Counted from the first letter of the stretch, positions 1 to 8,516 are shown. The stretch is 20,483 bases of DNA from Lachnospiraceae bacterium (GCA_900771955.1 CAAGPW010000208.1:1-20483), one strand, 5' to 3'. Numbers and translations: made by a program. The notes: generated from the letters alone by a model not told the origin.

Positions 1-225
1 GACTCTGATGCATATGCAAAACCGAACGACTTCTTCGGTGGAGATGCAGTATCTGCAAAGATCGTGGATTTCGCTACAAAGGTACCGTCTAACATTACAG
101 GTGTCTATTACTATGAAGCCCGTGATGCAGTTGCTACCGCAATTACAAACGTGATTGCAGGTTCTGACATTGATACCGAACTTCAGACGGCAGAAGACAC
201 AGTAAACTTCAATATGGGTCAGTAA
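1..225 (+). CDS. Sugar ABC transporter extracellular solute-binding protein, C-terminal fragment
   Basis: Only the last 74 codons are in the window, open from base 1 to the TAA at 223-225. The fragment reads DSDAYAKPNDFFGG at the left edge and ends NFNMGQ. Its alternating Ala, Asp and Asn-rich helices, including a YYYEARDAVATAI segment, are typical of the last helices of family 1 (CUT1) sugar-binding lipoproteins of Lachnospiraceae. The two genes downstream are MalF- and MalG-type permeases, so this is almost certainly the binding component of the same importer. It would be a membrane-anchored lipoprotein outside the cell that delivers an oligosaccharide. The substrate cannot be read from this fragment; the beta-galactosidases nearby make a galactoside the best guess. 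Confidence 0.8.
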   Translation, partial: DSDAYAKPNDFFGGDAVSAKIVDFATKVPSNITGVYYYEARDAVATAITNVIAGSDIDTELQTAEDTVNFNMGQ

Positions 226-242
226 TACAGTCAGACTGATAT

Positions 243-284
243 AAAAAGGGGAGAACGGTTTTGACCGGCTGTTCTCCCTTTTTC
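243..284 (+). terminator. Intercistronic hairpin with U-run after the binding-protein gene
   Basis: GGGAGAAC on the left arm pairs with GTTCTCCC on the right arm. Flanking A and T runs extend the stem, and CCGG bases lie in the loop region. The hairpin begins 18 nt after the stop codon and ends in a T-run. Partial termination here would keep binding-protein mRNA in excess over permease mRNA, which is common in binding-protein-dependent transporters. Confidence 0.75.
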
Positions 285-329
285 TTCCAAAAACAACTTA
301 TGCTAAGACGTAAAAAGGAGGGAGTTTCC

Positions 330-1223
330 GTGAGTAAGCCATCAAAAAAAATGTCATTGGATAAAAGAAACAATCTGACCGGATGGGCATTTCTGACACC
401 GGCAGCATTACTGATCCTGGTAATGAGTTTTGTGCCTATGGTAAAGGCACTCATTCTGTCTTTCCAGACAGGTGTAGGGGCGGCAATGAAGCCCTGCGGC
501 ATTACGAATTACACACGAATGTTCAAGGATACTGTATTTATGCAGTCCGTTAAAAATACATTTTTCTACCTGATCATTCAGGTGCCGGTCATGCTGATTC
601 TGGCGCTGATTTTGGCATCAATATTAAATAACCGGAACTTGAGATTCAAAGGATTATTCCGTACCATGATCTTTTTGCCGTGTGCGACGTCACTGGTAGC
701 ATATGCGACCATTTTCCGTACGCTGTTTGCAAACAACGGTATCATCAATCTTGCACTGGTAAAGATCGGCATTTTGGATGCGCCGTATTCGTTTCTGACA
801 CATCCGACAAGCGCGAAGGTCGTTATTATCTTAGGCCTTCTCTGGAGATGGACGGGATATAACATGGTATTTTATCTGTCCGGACTGCAGAATATTGAAT
901 ATTCGGTATATGAGGCAGCGAAGATCGACGGGGCATCTCCGGTGCAGACGTTCTTTAAGATCACAGCACCGCTCTTAAAGCCGACGATCCTTTTAACTGC
1001 GATCATGTCGACCAACGGTACACTGCAGCTGTTTGATGAGTCTGTAAACTTAACGGACGGTGGTCCTGCAAATGCATCGATCACAATGTCTCATTATATT
1101 TACAATATGTCCTTTAAATATGTGCCGAACTTCGGATATGCAGCGGCAATGTCCTTCTTTATCCTGATATTGGTTGCTGTTCTGGCATTTATTCAGATGA
1201 AAGTAGGTGACAAACGTGACTAA
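330..1223 (+). CDS. Sugar ABC transporter permease, MalF/UgpA type
   Basis: This is a 297-residue integral membrane permease, one half of the channel of a CUT1 carbohydrate importer. It has a hydrophobic segment at residues 18-38, several more between 78 and 185, and a final one at 271-289. The inner-membrane permease EAA loop is YEAAKIDGASP at about 194-204, followed by APLLKP; it would dock the ATPase. The GTG at 330 is preferred as start because AAGGAGGGAG lies a few bases upstream. Earlier in-frame codons, such as the TTG at 261, lie inside the upstream terminator. It overlaps the next gene by 8 bp and so is translationally coupled to it. Family assignment is secure; the substrate is inferred from neighbours. 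Confidence 0.92.
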   Translation: MSKPSKKMSLDKRNNLTGWAFLTPAALLILVMSFVPMVKALILSFQTGVGAAMKPCGITNYTRMFKDTVFMQSVKNTFFYLIIQVPVMLILALILASILNNRNLRFKGLFRTMIFLPCATSLVAYATIFRTLFANNGIINLALVKIGILDAPYSFLTHPTSAKVVIILGLLWRWTGYNMVFYLSGLQNIEYSVYEAAKIDGASPVQTFFKITAPLLKPTILLTAIMSTNGTLQLFDESVNLTDGGPANASITMSHYIYNMSFKYVPNFGYAAAMSFFILILVAVLAFIQMKVGDKRD

Positions 1224-2022
1224 AGGTAAAAAAATCTCAATGTATGTATTCTTATGTATTGTGTCCTTTATATCCGTTTTTCCGTTATACTGGATGGTAT
1301 CGGCGGCTACGAACAAGAGTGTGGATGTCACGCGCGGACGTCTGGTGCCGGGCACATATCTGATCGAAAATTTTAAAAACCTGATCGCTTCTCAGAACAT
1401 TGGAAGAGCGCTTGGAAATTCGTTTAAATATGCGATCATATTAACCTTCCTGTCACTGATCATCTGCTCTTTGGCAGGTTATGGATTTGAGATCTTCCAT
1501 GACAAGGGAAAAGATTTTGTGATGAGCATCATCCTTTTGGCAATGATGGTTCCGTTTGTGGCAACACTGATCCCGTTATTCCAGATATTTTCCAAGGCCG
1601 GCTGGCTGAATTCAACGATCGGATTTATTCTTCCGACGATCTCAACCCCGTTCCTTATCATGATGTTCCGTCAGAGCGCGCGTTCATTTCCGCATGATAT
1701 TATAGAAGCGGCAAGAATCGATGGATTGTCCGAACTCCGCATCTTTTTCCAGATGTTTATTCCGACGATGAAGTCCACCTATGCGGCTGCCATGACAATC
1801 ACGTTTATGAATGCATGGAACAGTTACCTGTGGCCGAAGGTTATCATGACCGATGAAAAGAGTATGACAATGCCGATGGTTGTGGCAAACCTGACACAGG
1901 GCTATGTTACAGATTATGGTATGCTGATGCTTGCCGTACTGATCTGTACACTGCCGACCGCAGTTGTATTCTTCTGCCTGCAGAAATCCTTTGCAGAAGG
2001 TATTACCGGCGCGGTGAAGTAG
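1216..2022 (+). CDS. Sugar ABC transporter permease, MalG/UgpE type
   Basis: This 268-residue membrane permease is the second half of the CUT1 importer. The first transmembrane segment is near residues 8-28 and ends in FPLYWMVSAAT, a typical MalG-like feature. The EAA motif IEAARIDGLSELRIF lies at about 163-177. The start is placed at the GTG of 1216 because AGGTGA precedes it at normal spacing. A GTG three codons earlier has no good ribosome site. The gene begins 8 bp before the stop of the upstream permease, so the two are coupled. No gene for the transporter's ATPase follows; a shared MsmK/MalK-like ATPase encoded elsewhere is the usual arrangement in these bacteria. Confidence 0.92.
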   Translation: MTKGKKISMYVFLCIVSFISVFPLYWMVSAATNKSVDVTRGRLVPGTYLIENFKNLIASQNIGRALGNSFKYAIILTFLSLIICSLAGYGFEIFHDKGKDFVMSIILLAMMVPFVATLIPLFQIFSKAGWLNSTIGFILPTISTPFLIMMFRQSARSFPHDIIEAARIDGLSELRIFFQMFIPTMKSTYAAAMTITFMNAWNSYLWPKVIMTDEKSMTMPMVVANLTQGYVTDYGMLMLAVLICTLPTAVVFFCLQKSFAEGITGAVK

Positions 2023-2066
2023 CAGAAAAGAAGTGCTGCACGCACAGGTGTGAAACGAAAAAAACA

Positions 2067-2122
2067 GAGGCTGTCTCAAATATGTGAAGAAATTATTTTT
2101 CGTGTATTGGGGCAGCCTTTTA
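2067..2122 (+). terminator. Intercistronic hairpin between the permeases and lacZ
   Basis: GGCTGTCTCAA (2069-2079) pairs with TTGGGGCAGCC (2107-2117) through Watson-Crick and G-U pairs. The stem is followed by TTTT. The 3' arm ends only about 30 nt before the lacZ start codon, and no convincing promoter fits between them, so lacZ must rely on read-through or on a promoter further upstream. The AGCCT of the 3' arm could also pair with AGGCT of the lacZ ribosome site at 2138-2142, an alternative that competes with the hairpin. Confidence 0.6.
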
Positions 2123-2147
2123 AAACAGAAAAAATGGAGGCTTTAAA

Positions 2148-5100
2148 ATGGAAGAATTTCGATATGAAAGAGTAAAAGATCCGGAATATTTTATGGATCA
2201 CCGCATGGAGGCCCATTCGGATCATGTGGCTTATGCATCCTGGGCTGAGTGCAAAAAAAAGGAGAGCAGTTACCGCTATTCTCTGGATGGAATCTGGAAA
2301 TTCCATTATGCAAAAAATTATGGGCAGACTATAAAGGGATTTGAACGGTCTGAGACAGACTGCCACAGCTGGGATGATATCCGGGTGCCGGCCCATATCC
2401 AGATGGAGGGGTATGACGCGCCGCAGTATGTGAATGTGCAGTATCCGTGGGACGGGCGTGAGGAGATCATGCCGGGTGAGATCCCGGAGAAATTCAATCC
2501 GGTAGCAAGCTATGTAAAATATTTTGAAGTGCCGGAGCAAATGAAGGGGAAACCGCTCTATATTTCATTTCAGGGCGCGGAGAGCGGCCTTGCGGTATGG
2601 TTGAATGGAAGCTTTGTCGGATACAGTGAGGATACATTCACGCCGTCTGAATTTGAACTGACGCAGTATGTGAAAAAGGGAGAAAACAAGCTGGCAGTCC
2701 AGGTTTTCAAATGGACGTCAGGCAGCTGGTGTGAGGATCAGGATTTTTACCGGTTTTCCGGACTTTACCGGAGCATTTATCTTTATACAGTTCCCGGGGT
2801 GCATGTCTATGATCTGTGTATCCGCACACTTCTAGACGATGCATACCGGGATGCGGATCTGTCACTTGATCTTACCGTGATGGGAAAAGGCGGTACGGCG
2901 GAGATCACACTTGGCACGGAAGGAGGAACGGTCGCGCAGGAAAAAGTCCGGCTGGACGGGGAAAGTCATGTTGTGGTTCCGGTAAAGGCACCGCATCTGT
3001 GGAGTGCAGAAGATCCATATCTTTATGACCTTAAGATCGAGGTAAAAAAGGATGGAGAGACGTTGGAATGCATTGCCGAAAAGGTTGGTTTCCGGCGTTT
3101 TGAGATGAAAGACCATATCATGTGTCTGAATGGAAAGCGGATCGTTTTTAAGGGTGTAAACCGCCATGAGTTCAGTTCAAAGACCGGACGTACGGTATCA
3201 ACTGAGGAGATCGTAAAGGACATTGTGACCATGAAGCGCAACAACATCAATGCGATCCGAACCTGTCATTATCCGGATGATTCAAGGATATATGCGCTCT
3301 GCGATGCCTACGGGCTTTATCTGATCGCTGAAAATAACATGGAATCACATGGCTCATGGGACCCGGTGGCAAGAGGAGTTGAGGATAAGAGTGTTGTGGT
3401 TCCCGGAGACAATATGAAGTGGGAGGGCATGATGCTTGACCGTGTAAATTCCTGCTATCAGCGAGACAAAAATCATCCGGCAATCCTGATCTGGTCCTGT
3501 GGAAACGAATCTTACGGAGGAAAAGTAATCTATGATATGTCGGAGAAATTCCGCGCGCTCGATCCGACCAGACTCGTGCATTATGAGGGAATCTTCAGCG
3601 ACAGGCGCTATAATGATACCAGTGACATGGAAAGCCAGATGTATCCGTCCGTGGAATCGATCAAAAAGTTTTTAAAGAAGAACCGGAACAAACCGTTTAT
3701 CTGCTGTGAGTATACACATGCGATGGGAAATTCCTGTGGAGCCATGTTTAAATACACGGATCTGACGGATACCGAACCATTATATCAGGGTGGATTTATC
3801 TGGGATTACATCGATCAGTCCATTTTAAAGAAAAACCGGTATGGCGAAGAATTTCAGGCGTATGGCGGTGATTTCATGGAACGCCCGACCGATTACAATT
3901 TCAGCGGAAACGGAATCGTATACGGTGGGGAGCGAGACGAATCTCCGAAGATGCCGTCGGTAAAATACAATTATCAGAATATCAGTGCTGCCATTACAGG
4001 GGAACAGATTCATGTGAAAAATAAAAACCTCTTTGTAAATACCAGTCAGTTTGACTGCACGGTTCTTCTGGAAAAAGAGGGACACTTTGTGAAAAAGGTA
4101 ACGATCGACACAGACACAGCGCCGCTCTCTGAGGCGGATTATCCGATGCCGTTTGCGCTGCCGGAGGAACCGGGCGAATATGCAGTTACCGTATCCTTTA
4201 CATTAAAAGCAGACACTCTGTGGGCAAAGACCGGACATGAAGTGGCATTCGGACAGGAGATTTTTACCGTCAAAGGAAAGAAAGAAAAGAAGAAAAACCC
4301 GCCACTTACTGTTATTCACGGAAAACTGAACCTGGGTGTCCGTGGCGAAAACTTTGATGTGCTGTTTTCAGCACTGAACGGAGGACTGGTATCATATCGT
4401 TATGCGGGTAAAGAGATGATCGAGGCGATCCCGATGCCGAACTTCTGGCGTGCACCGACTGATAATGACTGTGGAAATCTGATGCCACAGCGCTACGGAC
4501 AGTGGAAAATTGCCAGCATGTATCTCACACACAAGAACGACGGCACATTTGAGGATCATCCGCCGGTGATCAGGGAGGAAAAAGACAGCGTTTCCATTAC
4601 CTACACCTATCACATGCCGACGACGCCGCATGCGGACTGTGAACTGACCTATCAGGTATTTGGGGATGGTACGGTAAAGACAAAGCTTTCCTATCTGCCG
4701 GTGAAGGAGCTTGGAGACATGCCGGAATTCGGAGTAATGTTCAAACTGAATGCCGACTATGATCATGTGGAGTGGTATGGACTCGGACCGCAGGAGACCT
4801 ATGCGGACCGTACACAGGGCGCAAAGCTTGGCATCTATCGCAATAAAGTAAAAGACAACATGGCCAAATATCTGGTTCCGCAGGAGTGTGGCAACAAGAC
4901 CGGAGTACGTTATGCAAAAGTCACGGATTATAAAGGAAGGGGTATGCTTTTTTGCGGCGACAATATGAACTTTCATGCGCTGCCGTACACACCGCATGAG
5001 ATGGAGAATGCAAAACATGCCTATGAACTGCCGCCGGTACACTACACGGTTGTGCGTGTGGCAAAGGCACAGATGGGTGTTGCCGGAGATGACAGCTGGG

Positions 5101-5177
5101 GCGCAAGAATCCACAAAGAATTTCTGATCCCGGTGACAAAAAAACTGGAATTTGAATTTTCATTCCGGGGCATTTAA
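2148..5177 (+). CDS. lacZ: Beta-galactosidase, glycoside hydrolase family 2 (LacZ type)
   Basis: This 1009-residue protein matches the usual length of LacZ (about 1020). It hydrolyses terminal beta-D-galactosyl residues in the cytoplasm, as there is no signal peptide. An N-terminal jelly-roll domain (about 40-215) ends in RFSGLYRSIYLY and is followed by an immunoglobulin-like domain. The TIM barrel begins near 330 with GVNRHEF. The acid/base Glu is E454 in WSCGNES, and the nucleophile is E521 in CCEYTHAMGNS. The family motif RTCHYPDD is at 371-378. The C-terminal beta-sandwich carries WRAPTDND and WYGLGPQETYADR. The ATG at 2148 follows a GGAGG site. It is the last gene of the transporter operon and shares a terminator with the convergent GH42 gene. 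Confidence 0.96.
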   Translation: MEEFRYERVKDPEYFMDHRMEAHSDHVAYASWAECKKKESSYRYSLDGIWKFHYAKNYGQTIKGFERSETDCHSWDDIRVPAHIQMEGYDAPQYVNVQYPWDGREEIMPGEIPEKFNPVASYVKYFEVPEQMKGKPLYISFQGAESGLAVWLNGSFVGYSEDTFTPSEFELTQYVKKGENKLAVQVFKWTSGSWCEDQDFYRFSGLYRSIYLYTVPGVHVYDLCIRTLLDDAYRDADLSLDLTVMGKGGTAEITLGTEGGTVAQEKVRLDGESHVVVPVKAPHLWSAEDPYLYDLKIEVKKDGETLECIAEKVGFRRFEMKDHIMCLNGKRIVFKGVNRHEFSSKTGRTVSTEEIVKDIVTMKRNNINAIRTCHYPDDSRIYALCDAYGLYLIAENNMESHGSWDPVARGVEDKSVVVPGDNMKWEGMMLDRVNSCYQRDKNHPAILIWSCGNESYGGKVIYDMSEKFRALDPTRLVHYEGIFSDRRYNDTSDMESQMYPSVESIKKFLKKNRNKPFICCEYTHAMGNSCGAMFKYTDLTDTEPLYQGGFIWDYIDQSILKKNRYGEEFQAYGGDFMERPTDYNFSGNGIVYGGERDESPKMPSVKYNYQNISAAITGEQIHVKNKNLFVNTSQFDCTVLLEKEGHFVKKVTIDTDTAPLSEADYPMPFALPEEPGEYAVTVSFTLKADTLWAKTGHEVAFGQEIFTVKGKKEKKKNPPLTVIHGKLNLGVRGENFDVLFSALNGGLVSYRYAGKEMIEAIPMPNFWRAPTDNDCGNLMPQRYGQWKIASMYLTHKNDGTFEDHPPVIREEKDSVSITYTYHMPTTPHADCELTYQVFGDGTVKTKLSYLPVKELGDMPEFGVMFKLNADYDHVEWYGLGPQETYADRTQGAKLGIYRNKVKDNMAKYLVPQECGNKTGVRYAKVTDYKGRGMLFCGDNMNFHALPYTPHEMENAKHAYELPPVHYTVVRVAKAQMGVAGDDSWGARIHKEFLIPVTKKLEFEFSFRGI

Positions 5178-5207
5178 AAGAAAAAACGGAAAAGAATAAA
5201 AAAGAGA

Positions 5208-5241
5208 GCAGCTGCGGGAAAGTAAACGCAGCTGCTTTTTC
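5208..5241. terminator. Bidirectional terminator between the two beta-galactosidase genes
   Basis: GCAGCTGCG (5208-5216) and CGCAGCTGC (5227-5235) form a perfect 9-bp stem with a 10-nt loop. TTTTT follows on the plus strand, and an A-rich run precedes it, giving a T-run on the minus strand. It lies between convergent lacZ and the GH42 gene and can serve both. Confidence 0.88.
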
Positions 5242-5277
5242 CAGTGGTGTAAGAGGACGGCGGTTAGTCATCGTCTC

Positions 5278-7278
5278 CTACTCGATTTGTTCAATGATCT
5301 TAAAATCCCATGGCGAGAGGAGTAGGGAAGAGCCGCTTGCAACCGGTTTGCCATCTAAAAGTGAAATCCCGGCCGGCGCATCATAAATAAAGGAGGCTTC
5401 ATTTCCCGAATAATTGAAAAAGTACCGGATCTGCTTACCTGAGATATTTGTCCCTTCATGTAAAATGAGCGGAAAACGGATGGCAGGCAGAGGAAGCCCG
5501 GATTCTTTTGCGAGGAACGAAATGAGGGCATCCAGTGTATCATTCTCAAAAAAGCAGCCGATGTAGCAGGCAAGCCCACTGCCGTAGTGATTGCAGGTAA
5601 CAGCCGCGTATTCGCCCCAGTAAGGGTGCACATAGGAAAAAAGTGTTTCTGCGGTGTCCGGGGTGATAAGCTCGATCCAGTCGCCTGCGGTTCCGGTTGC
5701 ACCGGCAAGCGGTCCCTGTCCTCTTAGACCGACGTCTTTTGGTGCGGTAAACTGGCTGTAATGCATGCCGCAGCAGGAGGTCAGTCCGTGCGGTTGCATA
5801 TCGGAGCGGATCTTTAAATGTTCATTGGAGAAACCGCTTCTTGCACTGACGATCAGATGACCACCGCCTGCCACGTAGTCATCAATGCGTTTTAATACGG
5901 CTTCATCTGCGGAATAAAGCGCCGGGACAACGAGCATGTCATAGCGTGAAAGTCCGGTGTCTGTACTGCCTATCACGTCAAATTCGATGTTCAGGCGGTA
6001 TAAGGAGTCGGCGAGCCAGCGCACGGCATCATTATACGAGCTGTCCCCGTGGTTTTTAAACGGAAACATCCGAAGACCGGTCAGAGCCTCATTGCTCACC
6101 ATGACTGCAGCACGGTTTGTTTTCTTTAAATGGAGCAGATGTGAACCGTATTCTTTCATTTCTGCGCCGAGTCTGCATGCTTCAAGGTAGGTCGGGTTTT
6201 CGGAAAAATCATGGGAAAGCACACCTTTCCAGTAGCTTTCCATAGAATTGTGGATCGAGTGCCAGTGCCAGTACATGACGCTGTCTGCACCGCAGGAAAG
6301 ATGGCTGTATGCCTGCATGCGCAATTGCCCGGGGTAAGGGAGCCATTCCAGATTTCCCTGCGCTTCGGTCTCCAGGACCAGATAATTTGATCCCTTTAAG
6401 CCTCTTGCAATGCTTCCGCAGAAACTGATCTCGGCACCGGTCAGGTCGTCCTGTGACGGATGATAGATGTCACAGCCCGCGATATCCATACATTGTGCGG
6501 CACTGAACTGATCGACATCCGGCTGCAGACCGTAGGAGTAATCGTGCCATTCAAAGTCAAAGTTCTGTGTGATGAACTGGTCATCTTTTTTGTATTCCCG
6601 CACGATATCGGACTGCCAGTGCAGAAAATCCGTGACAAGATGGCGCCTGAACTTTTCAAATTCCGCGGCAAGTGAGCCGTTGATCGTGCCTCGGATATCC
6701 GGAAAATCTGACCAGTCATTCACACGGTTGCTCCAGTAATCGAGACCGAATTCAAGATTGAAAGCGGAAAGATCGGGGAACTGTTCCTTTAACCATGCAA
6801 CAAACAGCTCCTGCGCATGCTTTCCTGCTGTATCATAATGTTTGGTCTCATTGTCGAGCTGATAGCCGATGATACAGGTGCGGTCACTGATATGCTCCAT
6901 CAGTGTGCGGATGACGCGCTCGGCATATTTTAAGTAGGTTGGATCGGTTATGTCCATATTCTGCCGGTGCCCGTAAAGCGAAGGACCGTTTTTGGTGACT
7001 GCCAGAATAGTGTCTGATTTTTTGGCCAGCCAGGATGGGATCGCATAGGTCGGTGTGCCGATAATGACATGCATGCCATATTTTTCCGCAGCATCCAGCA
7101 TGCGGTCCAGGTGTGTGAAATCAAAGACGCCGTCCTGCGGCTCTAAGGTGCTCCAGGTGGACTCGGCAATGCGGATTACATTCATATTTGCTTTTTTCAT
7201 CATCTGCATGTCCGATTCGATGCGGTCATAGGGCATGTACTCATCATAGTAGGCAGCCCCGAATAAAAGATGATCCAT
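5278..7278 (-). CDS. Beta-galactosidase, glycoside hydrolase family 42
   Basis: This 666-residue cytoplasmic enzyme is predicted to release galactose from beta-galactosides. The N-terminal TIM barrel starts with FGAAYYDEY and NVIRIAESTWSTLEP (33-47). The acid/base Glu is E144 in QLDNETKHYD. The nucleophile is likely E303 in YLVLETEAQGN, followed by the barrel-end motif MYWHWHS. Residues of about 395-580 fit the trimerisation (glutamine amidotransferase-like) domain, followed by a small beta domain. The NETKHY context differs from the common NEYG form, and I see no cysteine cluster like the zinc site of some GH42 enzymes. The ATG at 7278 is chosen because AAGGGGGAA lies upstream; an extension to 7323 would run into the operator. 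It is divergent from the LacI gene and likely controlled by it. Arabinopyranosidase side activity is possible. Confidence 0.92.
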   Translation of the reverse strand: MDHLLFGAAYYDEYMPYDRIESDMQMMKKANMNVIRIAESTWSTLEPQDGVFDFTHLDRMLDAAEKYGMHVIIGTPTYAIPSWLAKKSDTILAVTKNGPSLYGHRQNMDITDPTYLKYAERVIRTLMEHISDRTCIIGYQLDNETKHYDTAGKHAQELFVAWLKEQFPDLSAFNLEFGLDYWSNRVNDWSDFPDIRGTINGSLAAEFEKFRRHLVTDFLHWQSDIVREYKKDDQFITQNFDFEWHDYSYGLQPDVDQFSAAQCMDIAGCDIYHPSQDDLTGAEISFCGSIARGLKGSNYLVLETEAQGNLEWLPYPGQLRMQAYSHLSCGADSVMYWHWHSIHNSMESYWKGVLSHDFSENPTYLEACRLGAEMKEYGSHLLHLKKTNRAAVMVSNEALTGLRMFPFKNHGDSSYNDAVRWLADSLYRLNIEFDVIGSTDTGLSRYDMLVVPALYSADEAVLKRIDDYVAGGGHLIVSARSGFSNEHLKIRSDMQPHGLTSCCGMHYSQFTAPKDVGLRGQGPLAGATGTAGDWIELITPDTAETLFSYVHPYWGEYAAVTCNHYGSGLACYIGCFFENDTLDALISFLAKESGLPLPAIRFPLILHEGTNISGKQIRYFFNYSGNEASFIYDAPAGISLLDGKPVASGSSLLLSPWDFKIIEQIE

Positions 7279-7321
7279 GGTGCAATTCCCCCTTGAAAAA
7301 TAAAATTTGCAAAAACCATGC

Positions 7322-7331
7322 AAATCGGTTG
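7322..7331. promoter_or_regulatory. Candidate LacI-family operator, site 1
   Basis: AAATCGGTTG is a CG-centred sequence in the 5' untranslated region of the GH42 gene. It shares 9 of 10 bases with the reverse complement of site 2 (CAATCGGTTG). The two CG centres are 45 bp apart. LacI/GalR proteins typically bind palindromes with a central CG. Confidence 0.5.
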
Positions 7332-7363
7332 ACGTTTCCTCTGAAAACTGCTAAATTACAATA

Positions 7364-7379
7364 GAACAACCGATTGCGC
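7364..7379. promoter_or_regulatory. Candidate LacI-family operator, site 2, over the GH42 transcription start
   Basis: GAACAACCGATTGCGC matches 14 of 16 positions of an idealised palindrome GCGCAAYCGRTTGCGC, which I derived from the three sites seen here. It lies directly downstream of the GH42 promoter -10 box on the minus strand, covering the predicted start point. That is the classic place for a repressor to block initiation. Confidence 0.6.
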
Positions 7380-7383
7380 TAAA

Positions 7384-7412
7384 AGTATAACATGACAGCA
7401 GCAAAGTGTAAA
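7384..7412 (-). promoter_or_regulatory. Sigma-A promoter of the GH42 gene
   Basis: On the minus strand TTTACA (7412-7407) and TATACT (7389-7384) are separated by exactly 17 bp. The predicted start point, near 7377, falls within operator site 2, leaving a leader of about 100 nt before the GH42 ATG. Confidence 0.7.
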
Positions 7413-7419
7413 GAATAAG

Positions 7420-7448
7420 GTGAAAAAAAACAGAAAATTTGCTATAAT
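7420..7448 (+). promoter_or_regulatory. Sigma-A promoter of the lacI-family gene
   Basis: A perfect TATAAT at 7443-7448 is preceded at 17 bp by GTGAAA (7420-7425), a weak -35 matching 4 of 6 positions. The start would be near 7455, just upstream of the ribosome site. It is back to back with the GH42 promoter, so a repressor bound at sites 1 and 2 lies upstream of it and may affect it only mildly. Confidence 0.6.
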
Positions 7449-7486
7449 AGACTAAAGAATGAAGATAACTTCAGGGGGGACGAAAA

Positions 7487-8500
7487 GTGGAAGAGAATCA
7501 GGAAGAAAATAAAACACTCACGATCGCGGATATTGCAGACGCGCTCGGTGTTTCCAAAACAACAGTTTCGCGTGCCATATCCGGAAAAGGAAGAATCGGA
7601 AGTGATACGAGGGAACGGGTGCTAAAGTACATTGACGAACATAATTATACGCCGAATGTGATCGCAAAGAGTCTTGCGCAGAGTAAGACATATAATCTGG
7701 CGGTTGTGATGCCGGGCGACTATGAGCTGATCGATCTGCCTTTTTTCCAGAACTGTATCATGGGGATACAGGAGATCGCATCTTCTTTTGACTATGATAT
7801 ACTGCTTACAGTCTGCAACAATGCAGATGTCACAAAACTGGAGCGGATCGTGCGCAACCGAAAGGTGGACGGGGTAATCCTGTTGCGCAGCTTCGTGGAG
7901 GATGTGCAGGTGGAATATCTGAGAGAAAAGAATATTCCGTTTGTGGTGACCGGATCTTCCAATTACAAGGGAGTGGTGCAGGTGGATAATGATCATCACG
8001 CTGCCTGTAAGGAGCTGACATCGATCCTTCTGATGAAACGGATGAAGAAGATCGCACTGATCGGTGGAAATGAAGAGCATGTTGTCACACAGAGCCGTCT
8101 GAAGGGGTTTAAGGACGCGTTCCGCGACAACGGGCTTCCGGTGGATGAGAGCCTGATCTATATGAACCTGGATAACCCGGTTCTGCTGGACGGAAAGCTG
8201 GATGACATTATAAAACGGGATGTGGACTGCATTGTCTGTATGGACGATGCGATCTGTATGGAAGTCCTCAGTAAATTGCGCAGAGAAGGCATTGTCGTTC
8301 CGGATCAGATCCGTGTTGCATCCTTTTACAACAGCTCCATGCTGGAAACACATGATCCATCGATCACCTCACTGGATTTTGACGCAAAAGAGCTTGGAAT
8401 GCTCGTGTGCAGAACCCTTCTCGATATTGTGGAGGGAAATAAGGTGCAGAAAAAGACACTGCTTGGCTATGAGGTACGCCTGCGGGAGTCAACCAAGTAG
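7487..8500 (+). CDS. LacI/GalR-family transcriptional regulator
   Basis: This is a 337-residue DNA-binding repressor. The N-terminal helix-turn-helix is LTIADIADALGVSKTTVSRA (11-30). The hinge helix is near 56-68 (PNVIAKSLAQSKT). A periplasmic-binding-protein-like sugar sensor follows from NLAVVMPG at about 70 to the end, with the dimer-core phrase DGVILL and a VDNDHHAA segment that matches the usual VDND motif. The start is GTG 7487, preceded by AGGGGGGA. It sits between the divergent GH42 gene and galT, and CG-centred repeats in both flanking intergenic regions make it the probable local repressor. The effector is likely galactose, a galactoside or a derivative, which is inferred from context only. 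Confidence 0.93.
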   Translation: MEENQEENKTLTIADIADALGVSKTTVSRAISGKGRIGSDTRERVLKYIDEHNYTPNVIAKSLAQSKTYNLAVVMPGDYELIDLPFFQNCIMGIQEIASSFDYDILLTVCNNADVTKLERIVRNRKVDGVILLRSFVEDVQVEYLREKNIPFVVTGSSNYKGVVQVDNDHHAACKELTSILLMKRMKKIALIGGNEEHVVTQSRLKGFKDAFRDNGLPVDESLIYMNLDNPVLLDGKLDDIIKRDVDCIVCMDDAICMEVLSKLRREGIVVPDQIRVASFYNSSMLETHDPSITSLDFDAKELGMLVCRTLLDIVEGNKVQKKTLLGYEVRLRESTK

Positions 8501-8516
8501 CATATGGAAAGACGAG

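Noticed and set aside
4392..5114. Open frame of 240 codons on the minus strand inside lacZ
   Set aside because: It is antisense to a strongly conserved GH2 C-terminal domain, its translation is rich in Cys, His and Arg without any family motif, and it has no ribosome site.
7279..7323. Longer N-terminus for the GH42 enzyme
   Set aside because: The extra 15 codons have no ribosome site and would start in operator site 1. The ATG at 7278 has a strong AAGGGGGAA.
7622..8353. Open frame of 243 codons antisense to the LacI-family gene
   Set aside because: It is a codon-usage shadow of the regulator. The His-rich translation has no recognisable domain.
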